In this document: piece by piece, positions 1 through 10,444 of the stretch
Layout of the letters: each line of letters begins with the position of its first letter
Position numbering within the stretch: the stretch's first letter is position 1
DNA from: Muriicola sp. Z0-33
Lineage (GTDB): Bacteria; Bacteroidota; Bacteroidia; Flavobacteriales; Flavobacteriaceae
Direction of reading: 5' to 3'
DNA: 64,000 bases
Assembly: GCF_026126425.1 (NCBI RefSeq)
Contig: NZ_JAFMPW010000013.1
Coordinates: forward strand, 1 to 64,000
Position numbers and translations under genes: made by a program
The notes under the pieces: model-generated
The model's input: the letters and a program-made list of their open reading frames with translations, nothing else
Databases searched by the model: none
What the model was told of the DNA's origin: nothing

Positions 1-476
1 ACCGATGCCGGAGGTACTCTTGCAGTGCCATTAACCAGTATTGATACAGATGATCAGGATGCCTCTGAGGTTACCTATGACAATACAACTTCAGGTTTGA
101 CAGCTACCGATACTCAGGCGGCAATAGATGAAATTGCAGCGGCAGGGGGAGGGAACCCTTTAGATGAACTAAATACCACATTTGCTGTCAATGCTGGTAA
201 TTTGGAAATCACAGATGCCGGAGGTACTCTTGCAGTGCCATTAACCAGCATTGATACGGATGATCAGGATGCCTCTGAAGTTACCTACGACAATACAACT
301 TCAGGTTTGACAGCTACCGATACTCAGGCGGCAATAGATGAAATTGCAGCGGCAGGGGGAGGGAACCCTTTGGATGAACTAAATACCACATTTGCTGTCA
401 ATGCGGGTAACTTAGAAATCACAGATGCCGGAGGTACTCTTGCAGTGCCATTAACCAGCATTGATACAGACGATCA
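1..476 (+). repeat. 210-bp in-frame tandem repeat
   Basis: Units begin at 1, 211 and 421; the third diverges after about 476. Units 1 and 2 differ at nine bases, and by my count all nine are synonymous, so the 70-residue protein unit is unchanged. More units probably lie upstream of the window. Confidence 0.9.
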
Positions 477-1782
477 GACAGATGCTGAAGTTCTTTTGGC
501 AACACCATCGGATTATGACGGGAACGCCATTAATGAAACTACCGTTGAGGAGGCCCTGGATGCATTAAGCGCTGTTAGTGGTGCTCATGTAGGAACCCCC
601 AACTCTATCTTTTTCGCTGATAGCGGAGGTTTGCCAACAGAAGACAATGACAGTTTTTATTGGGACCCTGCTGCCAGATTAAATTCCGGGGGACTATTCA
701 TTGGTATTGATGGAAATACTCCTACTACTGTAGCCAAAGTGCATATTATGGAGGAAATTAATAATAGTCTTGTATTTCCTATCCAAATGCAAAACAATGC
801 CCAGTCCACCACTTCGGGGGTAGGAATGTTGTTTTCTGTGGATCTGAATACGGCCAGGGGCAAAGGAGCGCTTGCCTATCAGAGAAGTGGAACAAGTGGT
901 ATTGGTGATTTTCATTTTTTACAGAACACTACCACAGGGCCCGATTATCCGACCCTTGCCGACGCCGTGGTTACCATAAAAAATGACGGGGATATGGGAA
1001 TTGGGACGACTACTCCCGCAGAAAAACTTCATGTAAATGGGAATTTGCAGTTAGACGGTAATCTAATAGCGCAAAACGGCGCCGGGAATTTGAATGATGT
1101 ACTTACAATTACAGCTGCCGGAACAGAATGGGCCCCTGCCGGTGCTGGGGGAGTTAACCTCTCCAATACAAACTTGCAGCAAACAGCGGCAACTAATAGG
1201 ACCTATGATATAAATGGAGGAAATATTGCTTTTACTGGCAGCGGCAATTTCGGTATAGGTAATGCCGCAAATCCTCCTACCAATAAATTACATGTTGCTG
1301 GTACAATAAGAAGTGAAGGTGGTTTCCTGAGTTCAGATGGCAATGCTAATGAACCTGCATTCCGTTTTAATTCGGACACAAATACAGGCATGTATAGTGC
1401 TGCTGCAAATCAGCTTGCTTTAACCACCAATGGTTTTGAGGCATTGCGCATTGATGACAACCAAAATGTCGGTGTTGGTACTGCTTCTCCAACTTCAACT
1501 CTGGCTACTGGAGGTTCCTTTGCCACTGCCATTGAAACAACAACAGGGAATACTTCGTTAGACGAAAATGATCATACGGTGATTCTTGGAGGAAATCATA
1601 CTATAAATTTACCCAATGCCAGCAATTGTCAGGGGCGGGTTTATATCATCAAAAATCCAACGTTAAATATCACTACTATAGATAATTACATAGATAATAC
1701 GGGTGCTGGTTCGGTAAATATACAGGCAAGTTCGGTACTTTGGCTTCAAAGTGACGGTACTAATTGGCAGCAAATCAACTAA
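1..1782 (+). CDS. Tail-fibre-like repeat surface protein, 5' end cut by window
   Basis: The frame is open from base 1 with no credible start, so the gene begins upstream. The visible N-terminal part is made of identical 70-residue repeats. The C-terminal half has three copies of a G[I/V]GT..P...L.V.G motif (about nt 994-1040, 1249-1300 and 1468-1515), as in phage long-tail-fibre-like proteins that are common on flavobacterial surfaces. It ends in a beta-rich region of about 90 residues. The product is probably a secreted trimeric fibre or adhesin. The stop TAA overlaps the ATG of the next gene by one base, so the two are translationally coupled. The ligand is unknown. Confidence 0.75.
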   Translation, partial: TDAGGTLAVPLTSIDTDDQDASEVTYDNTTSGLTATDTQAAIDEIAAAGGGNPLDELNTTFAVNAGNLEITDAGGTLAVPLTSIDTDDQDASEVTYDNTTSGLTATDTQAAIDEIAAAGGGNPLDELNTTFAVNAGNLEITDAGGTLAVPLTSIDTDDQTDAEVLLATPSDYDGNAINETTVEEALDALSAVSGAHVGTPNSIFFADSGGLPTEDNDSFYWDPAARLNSGGLFIGIDGNTPTTVAKVHIMEEINNSLVFPIQMQNNAQSTTSGVGMLFSVDLNTARGKGALAYQRSGTSGIGDFHFLQNTTTGPDYPTLADAVVTIKNDGDMGIGTTTPAEKLHVNGNLQLDGNLIAQNGAGNLNDVLTITAAGTEWAPAGAGGVNLSNTNLQQTAATNRTYDINGGNIAFTGSGNFGIGNAANPPTNKLHVAGTIRSEGGFLSSDGNANEPAFRFNSDTNTGMYSAAANQLALTTNGFEALRIDDNQNVGVGTASPTSTLATGGSFATAIETTTGNTSLDENDHTVILGGNHTINLPNASNCQGRVYIIKNPTLNITTIDNYIDNTGAGSVNIQASSVLWLQSDGTNWQQIN

Positions 1783-2924
1783 TGAAAAAGATACTTCACA
1801 TATTGTTTTTTATTGGCACTATTTGCCAGGCCCAGACGGGCCTTTATAACAGTGGAAATCTGCGTATACATGATCAGGGACAACTGGGCTTTCATACCCA
1901 CCTGATCAATAATGGTACTTTTGATGATAATCTTGGTTTGGCCGGATTTTATGGGAGTTCAACACTCTCTGTTTCCGGAGCCTTTATGCCCATACTTTAT
2001 GATATAGAAATTGCAACAGATGCTTTTGTTGACCTGGAAACTTCTGTAAATGTACTCAACAATGCCAATTTCATTGTCGGGAACTTCAACACCCCCAGAG
2101 CGCAGCCCGATATCTATCTGAATTTTATCCAGAATGCCTTTTCTGCTGGGGAGGCAGATGCCTCAAAGGTAGATGGTTATGCTCGTATCACAGATATACA
2201 AAATTTTACATTCCCCGTTGGGGATGCCAGCCAATTAAGACCTCTTATCCTTAATTCGGATACTACCAATAGTACGGCCAAATGTGCCTACTTCCTTGAA
2301 GACCCTAACAATCCCAGTACATTTCCACCCTTTAGTACCGATATAAAACCAAGGACAATCAGTGCCATTAGCACTGTAGAATTCTGGCGATTGGAAGGAA
2401 CTGTGCCGTCTACAATTTCTATAAGCTGGAATGCCAGAAGTAATTTGGCTTCACTTGCCACCGAAGTTGAACAAGTTACAATTATGGGTTGGAACAAAAG
2501 TGCAGGAAGTTGGTTGTCTCTTGGCAATGAGGCGCTTGGAGGAGATCTGACTACTGGTTTTGTAAGTTCAACCACCTTTGTCCCGGACGACTATGAGCTT
2601 ATTACTTTTGGAATACTTGCAGAAGCTGAAGATATCCTTACTCTTGATAATTATATTCTTACCCCCAATGGCGATGGTATAAACGATGTGTTAGTCATCC
2701 CAGAACTGGATCTATCTCCCAATAACAGTATTCAGATTTTTGATCGCCTTGGCCTGAAAGTTTTTGATATGGTGAACTATCAAGACGAATTTGCTGGCAT
2801 TTCCAATGTCGATAATTTTGTAATTAATCGTGAAAAGGGTCTCCCGGAAGGCATCTATTTTTACCTGATCACCATGGATGATCTGGGACTCAATTATCAG
2901 GGATTTTTGTACTTAGAAAGATAA
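1782..2924 (+). CDS. T9SS-sorted protein with gliding-motility C-terminal domain (copy 1)
   Basis: The protein has 380 residues when started at the ATG that overlaps the upstream stop (TAATG). That start gives a clean signal peptide, MKKILHILFF to about residue 19 (CQAQ); an upstream TTG would not. The last ~90 residues match the gliding motility-associated type-B sorting domain, with TPNGDGIND, IQIFDRLG and LPEGIYFY. The protein is therefore probably exported by the type IX secretion system and surface-anchored. The middle ~270 residues match no domain I know but are shared with the gene at 7479-8636. Coupling to the fibre gene suggests it is that protein's partner, base or carrier; this is inference. 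Confidence 0.85.
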   Translation: MKKILHILFFIGTICQAQTGLYNSGNLRIHDQGQLGFHTHLINNGTFDDNLGLAGFYGSSTLSVSGAFMPILYDIEIATDAFVDLETSVNVLNNANFIVGNFNTPRAQPDIYLNFIQNAFSAGEADASKVDGYARITDIQNFTFPVGDASQLRPLILNSDTTNSTAKCAYFLEDPNNPSTFPPFSTDIKPRTISAISTVEFWRLEGTVPSTISISWNARSNLASLATEVEQVTIMGWNKSAGSWLSLGNEALGGDLTTGFVSSTTFVPDDYELITFGILAEAEDILTLDNYILTPNGDGINDVLVIPELDLSPNNSIQIFDRLGLKVFDMVNYQDEFAGISNVDNFVINREKGLPEGIYFYLITMDDLGLNYQGFLYLER

Positions 2925-3086
2925 TTTAGCATCCTTGCTTCGTCGATAAAGCGCCATATTTAAAGGCAATCTACCTCCATATCCTATTTTACAACAACCT
3001 TGTACCGTTTCACAACATTTTCTGAAATGTAAGAAAATACCCTCTTATATTTACATCGCTTTAGCATTTACCCAAATCTTTATAAG

Positions 3087-6000
3087 ATGAACTTAAAATA
3101 TTACGCATTTGCACTATTTGTGCTTGTAGTAAATATTGCTGTCGGACAGGTCAAAATTGGTGACAATCCAAATACGATAGACGCGGCATCTATAATTGAA
3201 CTAGAAAGTACAAATAAGGCCTTTGTACTTACCAGGCTAACCAATGCTCAAATGCAGAGCATCAGTCCTCTTCGCGGTGCCCTGGTATACAATACAGAAG
3301 CAGACTGTGTTTTTTATTATAACGGCGCACAATGGAACAATTTGTGTACCGGGTCAGGATCTGGTGGCACGTTTACTTTTGTTGATAACGGCAATGGAAC
3401 ATTCACAATAAATTATTCAGATGGTTCTTCATTTACCTCCTCCGATCTGACAGGTCCACAAGGACCAGCAGGAGCGGACGGTACTGACGGAGCAGTCGGG
3501 CCGCAAGGGCCAGCAGGAACTGACGGTGCAGATGGCGCTGACGGAGCAGTCGGACCGCAAGGACCACAAGGACCAGCAGGTGCTGATGGTGCAGTCGGGC
3601 CGCAAGGACCAGCAGGTGCCGATGGCGCTGACGGAGCAGTTGGACCACAAGGACCTCAGGGACCAGCAGGTGCCGATGGCGCTGACGGAGCAGTTGGACC
3701 ACAAGGACTAGCAGGGGCTGATGGTGCTGATGGAGCAGTTGGACCACAAGGACCTCAGGGACCAACAGGTGCTGATGGCGCAGTCGGACCACAAGGACCC
3801 ATAGGAAATACAGGACCGCAAGGACCCGCAGGAGCAGATGGCGCTGACGGAGCAGTTGGACCACAAGGACCCATAGGTAATACAGGACCACAAGGACCCG
3901 CAGGGGCTGACGGTGCTGACGGAGCAGTCGGACCACAAGGACCAGCAGGAGCGGACGGTACTGACGGAGCAGTCGGGCCGCAAGGGCCAGCAGGAGCTGA
4001 CGGTGCAGATGGAGCAGTCGGACCACAAGGACCTCAGGGACCAGCAGGTGCCGATGGCGCTGACGGAGCAGTTGGACCACAAGGACTAGCAGGGGCTGAT
4101 GGTGCTGAAGGCGCAGTTGGACCACAAGGACCTCAGGGACCAACAGGTGCTGATGGCGCAGTCGGACCACAAGGACCCATAGGAAATACAGGACCACAAG
4201 GACCCGCAGGAGCTGATGGCGCTGACGGAGCAGTCGGACCACAAGGACCCATAGGTAATACAGGACCGCAAGGACCCGCAGGAGCAGATGGCGCTGACGG
4301 AGCAGTTGGACCACAAGGACCTCAGGGACCAGCAGGAGCTGATGGAGCAGTTGGACCACAAGGACCCATAGGAAATACAGGACCACAAGGACCCGCAGGG
4401 GCTGACGGTGCTGATGGGGCAGTTGGACCTCAGGGACCAGCAGGAGCGGATGGTGCAGATGGCGCTGACGGAGCAGTTGGACCACAAGGGCCCATAGGAA
4501 ATACAGGACCAGCAGGCGCTGATGGCGCTGACGGAGCAGTCGGACCACAAGGACCCATAGGAAATACAGGACCACAGGGACCCGCAGGAGCTGATGGCGC
4601 AGATGGTGCAGTCGGACCACAAGGACCCATAGGAAATACAGGACCCGCTGGGGCTGACGGTGCAGTTGGACCACAAGGACCAGCAGGTGCCGATGGCGCT
4701 GATGGTGCTGACGGAGCACAAGGGCCGCAAGGACCCATAGGAAATACAGGACCACAAGGACCCGCAGGGGCTGACGGTGCTGACGGAGCAGTCGGACCAC
4801 AAGGACCTCAGGGACCCGCAGGAGCTGATGGCGCTGATGGTGCAGTCGGACCGCAAGGGCCGGCAGGCGCTGACGGTGCTGATGGCGCAGTCGGGCCGCA
4901 AGGACCCATAGGAAATACGGGACCACAAGGACCCGCAGGAGTTGGCGGTGCTGACGGAGCAGTTGGACCGCAAGGACCGGCAGGAGCTGATGGTGCTGAT
5001 GGAGCAGTCGGACCACAAGGACCAATAGGAAATACAGGACCACAAGGACCCGCAGGTGCCGATGGCGCTGATGGAGCAGTTGGACCACAAGGACCCATAG
5101 GAAATACAGGACCACAAGGACCAGCAGGAGCGGATGGCGCTGATGGCGCTGACGGAGCAGTTGGACCGCAAGGACCCATAGGAAATACAGGACCTCAGGG
5201 ACCCGCAGGAGCTGACGGCGCTGATGGTGCAGTTGGACCGCAAGGACCCGCAGGGGCTGATGGTGCTGATGGTGCAGTCGGGCCGCAAGGACCAATCGGA
5301 AATACAGGACCACAAGGACCAGCAGGAGCGGATGGCGCTGATGGCGCTGACGGAGCAGTTGGACCGCAAGGACCAATCGGAAATACAGGACCACAGGGAC
5401 CCGCAGGGGTTGACGGTGCCGATGGCGCTGACGGAGCAGTCGGACCACAAGGACCAATCGGAAATACAGGACCGCAGGGACCAGCAGGAGCGGATGGTGC
5501 AGATGGTGCAGTCGGGCCGCAAGGACCCATAGGAAATACGGGACCACAAGGACCTCAGGGACCAGCAGGTGCCGATGGCGCTGACGGAGCAGTCGGGCCG
5601 CAAGGACCAGCAGGTGCTGACGGTGCTGACGGTGCAGTTGGACCGCAAGGACCAATCGGAAATACAGGACCGCAAGGACCAGCAGGTGCTGACGGTGCTG
5701 ACGGTGCTGACGGAGCAGTTGGACCGCAAGGACCACAAGGGCCGGCAGGAGCTGACGGTGCTGATGGAGCAGTCGGACCACAAGGACCCATAGGAAATAC
5801 AGGACCACAAGGACCCATAGGAAATACAGGACCACAAGGACCACAAGGAGCGGATGGCGCTGATGGAGCAGTTGGACCGCAAGGACCCATAGGAAATACA
5901 GGACCAGCAGGTGCTGATGGTACTGATGGTGCAGTCGGACCACAAGGACCTCAGGGACCAGCAGGGGCTGATGGTGCCGATGGAGCAGTCGGACCACAAG

Positions 6001-7475
6001 GACCAATCGGAAATACAGGACCGCAGGGACCAGCAGGAGCGGATGGTGCTGATGGCGCTGATGGAGCAGTTGGACCACAAGGACCTCAGGGACCCGCAGG
6101 TGCCGATGGCGCTGACGGAGCACAAGGGCCGCAAGGACCCATAGGAAATACAGGACCACAAGGACCAGCCGGTGCTGATGGTGCTGATGGAGCAGTTGGA
6201 CCACAAGGACCTCAGGGACCCGCAGGAGCGGATGGTGCAGATGGCGCTGACGGAGCAGTTGGACCACAAGGACCCGCAGGTGCAGATGGTGCTGATGGCG
6301 CAGTCGGGCCGCAAGGACCCATAGGAAATACAGGACCACAAGGACCAGCAGGAGCGGATGGCGCTGATGGCGCTGACGGAGCAGTTGGACCACAAGGGCC
6401 CATAGGAAATACAGGACCGCAAGGACCAGCAGGTGCTGACGGTGCTGATGGCGCTGACGGAGCAGTTGGACCACAAGGGCCGGCAGGAGCTGATGGTGCT
6501 GATGGTGCTGACGGAGCACAAGGGCCGCAAGGACCTCAAGGCCCCAAAGGAGACGCGGCAGACCCGTCCTGGGAATTGGCCGGTAACTCCGGAACTACAG
6601 CTGGAACAGATTTCGTAGGAACCACAGATGGCCAGGATTTAGTACTAAAGGCCAACAATGTTGAAAAACTTAGACTGGTACAGAGTCAAGGTCAGGTATT
6701 GGTAAATCAGGCAACAACTTTTAATAGTCATCCATTGGTAATCAGAGCTAATGGTGTTGATGTCCTGGCTTTTGAAGATAATACCGGTACTGCACAATGG
6801 CACTGGAATTTACTTTCTGGCGGATTAAACTTTGTGGAGTCAGGCGTTGCAGACTACAGACTATTTCTTGAAGATGGAGGTGATGTTGGCATAGATACCA
6901 ATAACCCTACAGAAAGGCTGGATGTAAACGGAAGTGGCAGATTCAGATCTTTGAGTACTGCAGATAATACCGATGACATCCTTGCAGCCGATGCTAATGG
7001 GGTACTTCAGCGTTCCAAAATAAACTATGGTGGACGTTGGACAAATTCTAACACCTCCACCAACTTAAATGTAAACAATACTGTTGCACCTATTTTTGGA
7101 ACCGAGGATTACAAAGATGATGGAACTACACTCTATCAGGTAAGTGGTAACACGCTACAGGTAAATATAGCCGGACGTTACGACATAAGAGCCAATTTAT
7201 CCTTTATAGGAATAAACTCATCAGGAAGTGCGGAAGCAAGGACCAATGTAAATGCAAGAATTGCTGTGAATGGAATAGCCGTAGGAGCTATCGGAGCAAG
7301 TGGATATATCCGATGGGCAAGCGGTCATGATCATTCTAGTATTCACGTAAATGAGATATTGCAATTAAATGCAAATGACGTAATCACGATTATAACTTAT
7401 AGAGAGGGCAATTCTGGTACGGTCAGATTCAGTGGATCAGGAGAATCTAGTTTTGTGATAAACAAACTGAAATAG
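3087..7475 (+). CDS. Giant collagen-like surface protein with C1q/TNF-like head
   Basis: The protein has 1462 residues. A Sec signal peptide ([11 protein letters not shown] to about residue 21) is followed by a ~100-residue flavobacterial fibre N-domain with [10 protein letters not shown] and [11 protein letters not shown]. Residues 123 to about 1157 are uninterrupted Gly-X-Y triplets. A short [13 protein letters not shown] element and a ~130-residue C-terminal beta-sandwich resembling C1q/TNF follow. The collagen part has almost no Lys or Arg but many Asp, so it is highly acidic. The layout resembles bacterial collagens and C1q: a triple-helical stalk with a trimeric head. No T9SS sorting domain is visible at its own C-terminus. 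A 6-bp-arm inverted repeat (3015-3030) lies upstream. The next gene starts 3 nt after the stop. Confidence 0.85.
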   Translation: MNLKYYAFALFVLVVNIAVGQVKIGDNPNTIDAASIIELESTNKAFVLTRLTNAQMQSISPLRGALVYNTEADCVFYYNGAQWNNLCTGSGSGGTFTFVDNGNGTFTINYSDGSSFTSSDLTGPQGPAGADGTDGAVGPQGPAGTDGADGADGAVGPQGPQGPAGADGAVGPQGPAGADGADGAVGPQGPQGPAGADGADGAVGPQGLAGADGADGAVGPQGPQGPTGADGAVGPQGPIGNTGPQGPAGADGADGAVGPQGPIGNTGPQGPAGADGADGAVGPQGPAGADGTDGAVGPQGPAGADGADGAVGPQGPQGPAGADGADGAVGPQGLAGADGAEGAVGPQGPQGPTGADGAVGPQGPIGNTGPQGPAGADGADGAVGPQGPIGNTGPQGPAGADGADGAVGPQGPQGPAGADGAVGPQGPIGNTGPQGPAGADGADGAVGPQGPAGADGADGADGAVGPQGPIGNTGPAGADGADGAVGPQGPIGNTGPQGPAGADGADGAVGPQGPIGNTGPAGADGAVGPQGPAGADGADGADGAQGPQGPIGNTGPQGPAGADGADGAVGPQGPQGPAGADGADGAVGPQGPAGADGADGAVGPQGPIGNTGPQGPAGVGGADGAVGPQGPAGADGADGAVGPQGPIGNTGPQGPAGADGADGAVGPQGPIGNTGPQGPAGADGADGADGAVGPQGPIGNTGPQGPAGADGADGAVGPQGPAGADGADGAVGPQGPIGNTGPQGPAGADGADGADGAVGPQGPIGNTGPQGPAGVDGADGADGAVGPQGPIGNTGPQGPAGADGADGAVGPQGPIGNTGPQGPQGPAGADGADGAVGPQGPAGADGADGAVGPQGPIGNTGPQGPAGADGADGADGAVGPQGPQGPAGADGADGAVGPQGPIGNTGPQGPIGNTGPQGPQGADGADGAVGPQGPIGNTGPAGADGTDGAVGPQGPQGPAGADGADGAVGPQGPIGNTGPQGPAGADGADGADGAVGPQGPQGPAGADGADGAQGPQGPIGNTGPQGPAGADGADGAVGPQGPQGPAGADGADGADGAVGPQGPAGADGADGAVGPQGPIGNTGPQGPAGADGADGADGAVGPQGPIGNTGPQGPAGADGADGADGAVGPQGPAGADGADGADGAQGPQGPQGPKGDAADPSWELAGNSGTTAGTDFVGTTDGQDLVLKANNVEKLRLVQSQGQVLVNQATTFNSHPLVIRANGVDVLAFEDNTGTAQWHWNLLSGGLNFVESGVADYRLFLEDGGDVGIDTNNPTERLDVNGSGRFRSLSTADNTDDILAADANGVLQRSKINYGGRWTNSNTSTNLNVNNTVAPIFGTEDYKDDGTTLYQVSGNTLQVNIAGRYDIRANLSFIGINSSGSAEARTNVNARIAVNGIAVGAIGASGYIRWASGHDHSSIHVNEILQLNANDVITIITYREGNSGTVRFSGSGESSFVINKLK
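3453..6557 (+). repeat. Collagen-like Gly-X-Y repeat array
   Basis: The span is 3,105 nt, or 345 codon triplets coding G-X-Y without a break. It is built from shuffled modules such as [15 protein letters not shown] and [10 protein letters not shown]. Synonymous variation (gct/gcc, gga/ggg, gtc/gtt) is scattered through the copies. The array should be prone to length change by recombination and to misassembly from short reads. Confidence 0.95.
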
Positions 7476-7478
7476 GAA

Positions 7479-8636
7479 ATGAAAAAGAGTATTTTTTACT
7501 TATTTATTTTCATCGGCCTGCAATTATACGGACAGGAGGCCATACATAATTTTGGTACAATTCGTATTCATAATGATGCAATGGTTGGTTTTCACCTGGA
7601 CCTCATCAATGATGGTACTTTCGACCAAAATATGGGCCTTGTTGGGTTCTACAACGATTTTGTACAACTGAAAGTCTCAGGTAGTTTTGCACCTGTATTT
7701 TATGATGCTGAAGTCATAGTTGAAAATGGTCTTGTCCTGGAAACGTCAATAGGAGTAAATAACAATGGAAATTTAATTTCAGGAGATATTCTGACCCCAA
7801 GAAATGAGTCGACAGTTTATTCCAATTTCTTCGACAATTCTTTCTATACTGGTGAAAGTAGTGTTTCTAAAGTAGATGGCTATGCCGCCTTTACCAATAA
7901 AGATGAGTTTGTATTTCCCGTTGGAGATGAAAACAGATTACGACCTCTTACCATAACTTCAATGGCCACAAATCCATTGGTAAAATGTGCGTACTTTTTT
8001 GAGAATCCCAACAACTCGAAATTACTGGATGCTGTATTTAATACAGATAAGAAAGCTTCTGAATACATTTCCGTAAGCGATAAAGAATTTTGGCGCCTGG
8101 AAGGTGATGTACCCTCTAATGTTACCCTTACATGGGACGATTATAGCAATATCCCTGCCCTGGGCGACTATATAAGTGATCTCAAGGTTGTTGGATGGAG
8201 TAAGGCAGATAATCAATGGGTAAATCTGGGAAATACTGACGTTACGGGAGGACTGGCATATGGTTCTGTAACATCAGATGTATTTGTTCCCAATGATTAT
8301 GAGATTATAACCATAGGAGGTAATGATGATTCGTTAGAGACTTTTGATACCCTGGAGTTGGATAATTATTATATGACGCCAAATGGCGATGGTCAGAATG
8401 ATGTTCTGGTTATTGACGGAGTAGAAAGATCTAACAGCAACTCGCTACAGATTTTTAATCGATACGGTGTATTGGTATACACCAAGAAGAACTACAGTAA
8501 TGATTTTGATGGGCATTCTAATCGTGATAATGCCATTAAAAGAAGTTCAGGCCTTGAATCCGGAATCTACTTCTACATTATTACATTTAATGACCTCCAA
8601 CAAAAACATCAGGGCTACGTTTACATTTCTAATTAG
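7479..8636 (+). CDS. T9SS-sorted protein with gliding-motility C-terminal domain (copy 2)
   Basis: The protein has 385 residues. It is a full-length paralogue of the gene at 1782-2924: both share an I.NFG/NSG.[L/I]RIH start, a LIN[D/N]GTF block, a SKVDGYA block and an EFWRLEG block. The signal peptide ends near residue 19 (LYGQ). The C-terminal domain has TPNGDGQND, LQIFNRYG and LESGIYFY, as expected for type-B T9SS sorting. It follows the collagen-like gene by 3 nt, so the two are almost certainly co-translated. Type-B substrates usually need a PorP/SprF-type partner, and none is seen in this window. The function of the unique region is unknown. Confidence 0.85.
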   Translation: MKKSIFYLFIFIGLQLYGQEAIHNFGTIRIHNDAMVGFHLDLINDGTFDQNMGLVGFYNDFVQLKVSGSFAPVFYDAEVIVENGLVLETSIGVNNNGNLISGDILTPRNESTVYSNFFDNSFYTGESSVSKVDGYAAFTNKDEFVFPVGDENRLRPLTITSMATNPLVKCAYFFENPNNSKLLDAVFNTDKKASEYISVSDKEFWRLEGDVPSNVTLTWDDYSNIPALGDYISDLKVVGWSKADNQWVNLGNTDVTGGLAYGSVTSDVFVPNDYEIITIGGNDDSLETFDTLELDNYYMTPNGDGQNDVLVIDGVERSNSNSLQIFNRYGVLVYTKKNYSNDFDGHSNRDNAIKRSSGLESGIYFYIITFNDLQQKHQGYVYISN

Positions 8637-8654
8637 CCCTGGATATTTTCTTTA

Positions 8655-8683
8655 TTGAATTTTCAAAATACTTCATACCTTTG
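8655..8683 (+). promoter_or_regulatory. Promoter upstream of the M15 peptidase gene
   Basis: TTG at 8655-8657, an 18-nt spacer and TACCTTTG at 8676-8683 match the Bacteroidota primary-sigma consensus (TTG / TAnnTTTG). The predicted transcript would have a leader of about 85 nt before the ATG at 8774. Confidence 0.6.
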
Positions 8684-8773
8684 ATACGAACCGTCTATGG
8701 TCGCTACTAAGAATTTGGCAGCATTTTTGATTTGAGTCACAAAAGAAGTTCAATCTAACTTTTTCAGCCTATC

Positions 8774-9508
8774 ATGTACAGAAGATCCTTTATAAAGAAA
8801 AGTAGTATTTCCGGATTAGCACTGGGTATTTTACCGGGCACAATGATTATTCAGGAAACCGAAGCATATTCCGTGTCGGAATTAATGGGGAAAGCAGATA
8901 TTGAGCTTTATGGCCGGGGGATCAATTTAAGAAAAGAAGCACATGATGCCTTCCTCGAAATGAAAAAGGCGGCTGCCGCGGACGGTATCGATATTGAAGT
9001 AGTCTCTAGTTTTAGAAGTTTTGACAGACAACAGGCTATTTTTGAAAGAAAATATGAAAAGTATACAGAAGAAGGTATGCAACCTCTCGAAGCCATTGAT
9101 AAAATCATAGAATATTCCACCATTCCTGGAACAAGCAGGCATCATTGGGGTACCGACATCGACCTTATTGATGGTAACAAAAAAACAAGTGGAGATGTTC
9201 TGGTTCCAGGTAAATTTGAAAGCGGGGGTCCGTTTGAGGATTTCAAGACCTGGATGGATGCCAACTCTGAAAAGTTCCATTTTTATTTGGTATACACCGA
9301 TGATCCCAGACGCAAGGGATTTAAGTACGAACCCTGGCATTATAGCTATGCACCAATTTCAATCCCCATGCTAACAGCTTTTAGGGGTAAAAATATTCTA
9401 CAATTATTGGAGCAGGAAGAGTTTTTGGGAGTGGAACATTTCACTACAGGCTTTGTAAAGACGTATATCACCGATAATATTTTAGACATAAATCCTGATC
9501 TCCTTTAG
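8774..9508 (+). CDS. M15-family D-alanyl-D-alanine carboxypeptidase (VanY-like)
   Basis: The protein has 244 residues. The N-terminus has a twin-arginine-type signal (YRRSFIKK then a hydrophobic stretch), so it is probably exported folded to the periplasm. The M15 zinc-peptidase signatures are present: SSFRSFDRQ, SRHHWGTDID (His and Asp metal ligands) and EPWHYSY (catalytic Glu and last His ligand). It should trim D-Ala from peptidoglycan stem peptides. It stands alone behind its own promoter, and the M48 protease gene follows after about 40 nt. The family is well supported; the exact substrate bond is inferred. Confidence 0.88.
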   Translation: MYRRSFIKKSSISGLALGILPGTMIIQETEAYSVSELMGKADIELYGRGINLRKEAHDAFLEMKKAAAADGIDIEVVSSFRSFDRQQAIFERKYEKYTEEGMQPLEAIDKIIEYSTIPGTSRHHWGTDIDLIDGNKKTSGDVLVPGKFESGGPFEDFKTWMDANSEKFHFYLVYTDDPRRKGFKYEPWHYSYAPISIPMLTAFRGKNILQLLEQEEFLGVEHFTTGFVKTYITDNILDINPDLL

Positions 9509-9549
9509 GTTTTTTAGTAATTTGTAGGCAACTAGAACACTGTAAAACC

Positions 9550-10317
9550 ATGCGAAGAGGAAGTTGGAAAATCAGAATCTTTATTGGGCTTGCTATCGTT
9601 GCATTTGCCTTCATCCAAAGATGCAATAACAAAGAAGAAAATCCTTATACCGGAAGATCTCAGACCATAAGCATGTCTCCTGAACAGGAAATTGCCATCG
9701 GACTGCAAAGTGCCCCGGAGATTGCAAGGCAACACGGTGGCCTCTATCCGGACGAAAGACTCCAGTCTTTTGTTGATAATATCGGGAGGAAGTTAGTGAA
9801 CAATAGCCTGGCCAGAGAAACTCCCTACGAGTACGATTTCCACCTTTTGGCAGATGACCAAACTATTAACGCCTTTGCGTTACCCGGGGGTCAGGTATTT
9901 ATAACCTATGCACTATTTTCCCAACTAAATGAGTCGCAGCTTGCCGGGGTATTGGGGCATGAAATTGGCCATGTAATTGGCAGGCATTCTGCGGAACGTA
10001 TTGCAGAAAGCAATTTTTGGAAAACCGTTTCTATGGGTGCTTCTGTAGGTGCTGATGCGGGAAATATTGTGAACAGTATCGGGCAAAATACATTGCTAAA
10101 AAACGGCCGTGGTGATGAACTTGAAAGTGATGAATTAGGTGTGCTTTTTATGATTCAATCCGGTTACCAGCCCGAGGAAATGATTCGCGTAATGGAAATT
10201 CTAAAGACGGCGGCTGGTCCAAATCGTCAACCCGAATTTCAGAGTACACATCCGGATCCGGATAACAGAATACAAAAAATCAAAGAAGCCATTGCAAAGT
10301 ACAAAGGACGACAATAA
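9550..10317 (+). CDS. M48-family metalloprotease lipoprotein (LoiP/BepA-type)
   Basis: The protein has 255 residues. A short N-terminal hydrophobic segment ends at a Cys (FIQRC), which suggests a lipoprotein. The zinc site HEIGH (in GHEIGHVIGRH) and the downstream E in ELESDELG are those of peptidase family M48. Single-domain periplasmic M48 proteins take part in outer-membrane protein quality control. A C-terminal TPR domain, as in full-length BepA, is absent, so it is closer to LoiP. It may be cotranscribed with the M15 gene. Confidence 0.88.
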   Translation: MRRGSWKIRIFIGLAIVAFAFIQRCNNKEENPYTGRSQTISMSPEQEIAIGLQSAPEIARQHGGLYPDERLQSFVDNIGRKLVNNSLARETPYEYDFHLLADDQTINAFALPGGQVFITYALFSQLNESQLAGVLGHEIGHVIGRHSAERIAESNFWKTVSMGASVGADAGNIVNSIGQNTLLKNGRGDELESDELGVLFMIQSGYQPEEMIRVMEILKTAAGPNRQPEFQSTHPDPDNRIQKIKEAIAKYKGRQ

Positions 10318-10359
10318 TGGCGTATGGTCCGGTTTTTTAGGTTTCTGGCTTATTTTTAT

Positions 10360-10367
10360 TACCTTTG
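10360..10367 (+). promoter_or_regulatory. -7 box upstream of the 55-residue membrane protein gene
   Basis: TACCTTTG matches TAnnTTTG. I see no clean TTG at the right distance. It would give a leader of about 70 nt before the ATG at 10445. Confidence 0.4.
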
Positions 10368-10444
10368 AATCTACACCAAATCTATACGTACGCCCCTAAT
10401 TTAACCCTTATAGCTTTTACTATAACTATATAAAAGGAACTATA

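Noticed and set aside
3433-6519. Minus-strand open frame of 1028 codons, and others of 817, 124 and 111 codons across the collagen array
   Set aside because: They arise because the 9-nt periodic repeat has no stops in other frames; the translations are low-complexity Leu/Val/His or Ser/Cys strings with no start signal.
3453-6557. Repeat array mistaken for CRISPR or microsatellite
   Set aside because: Period is 9 nt with an intact coding frame and no spacers.
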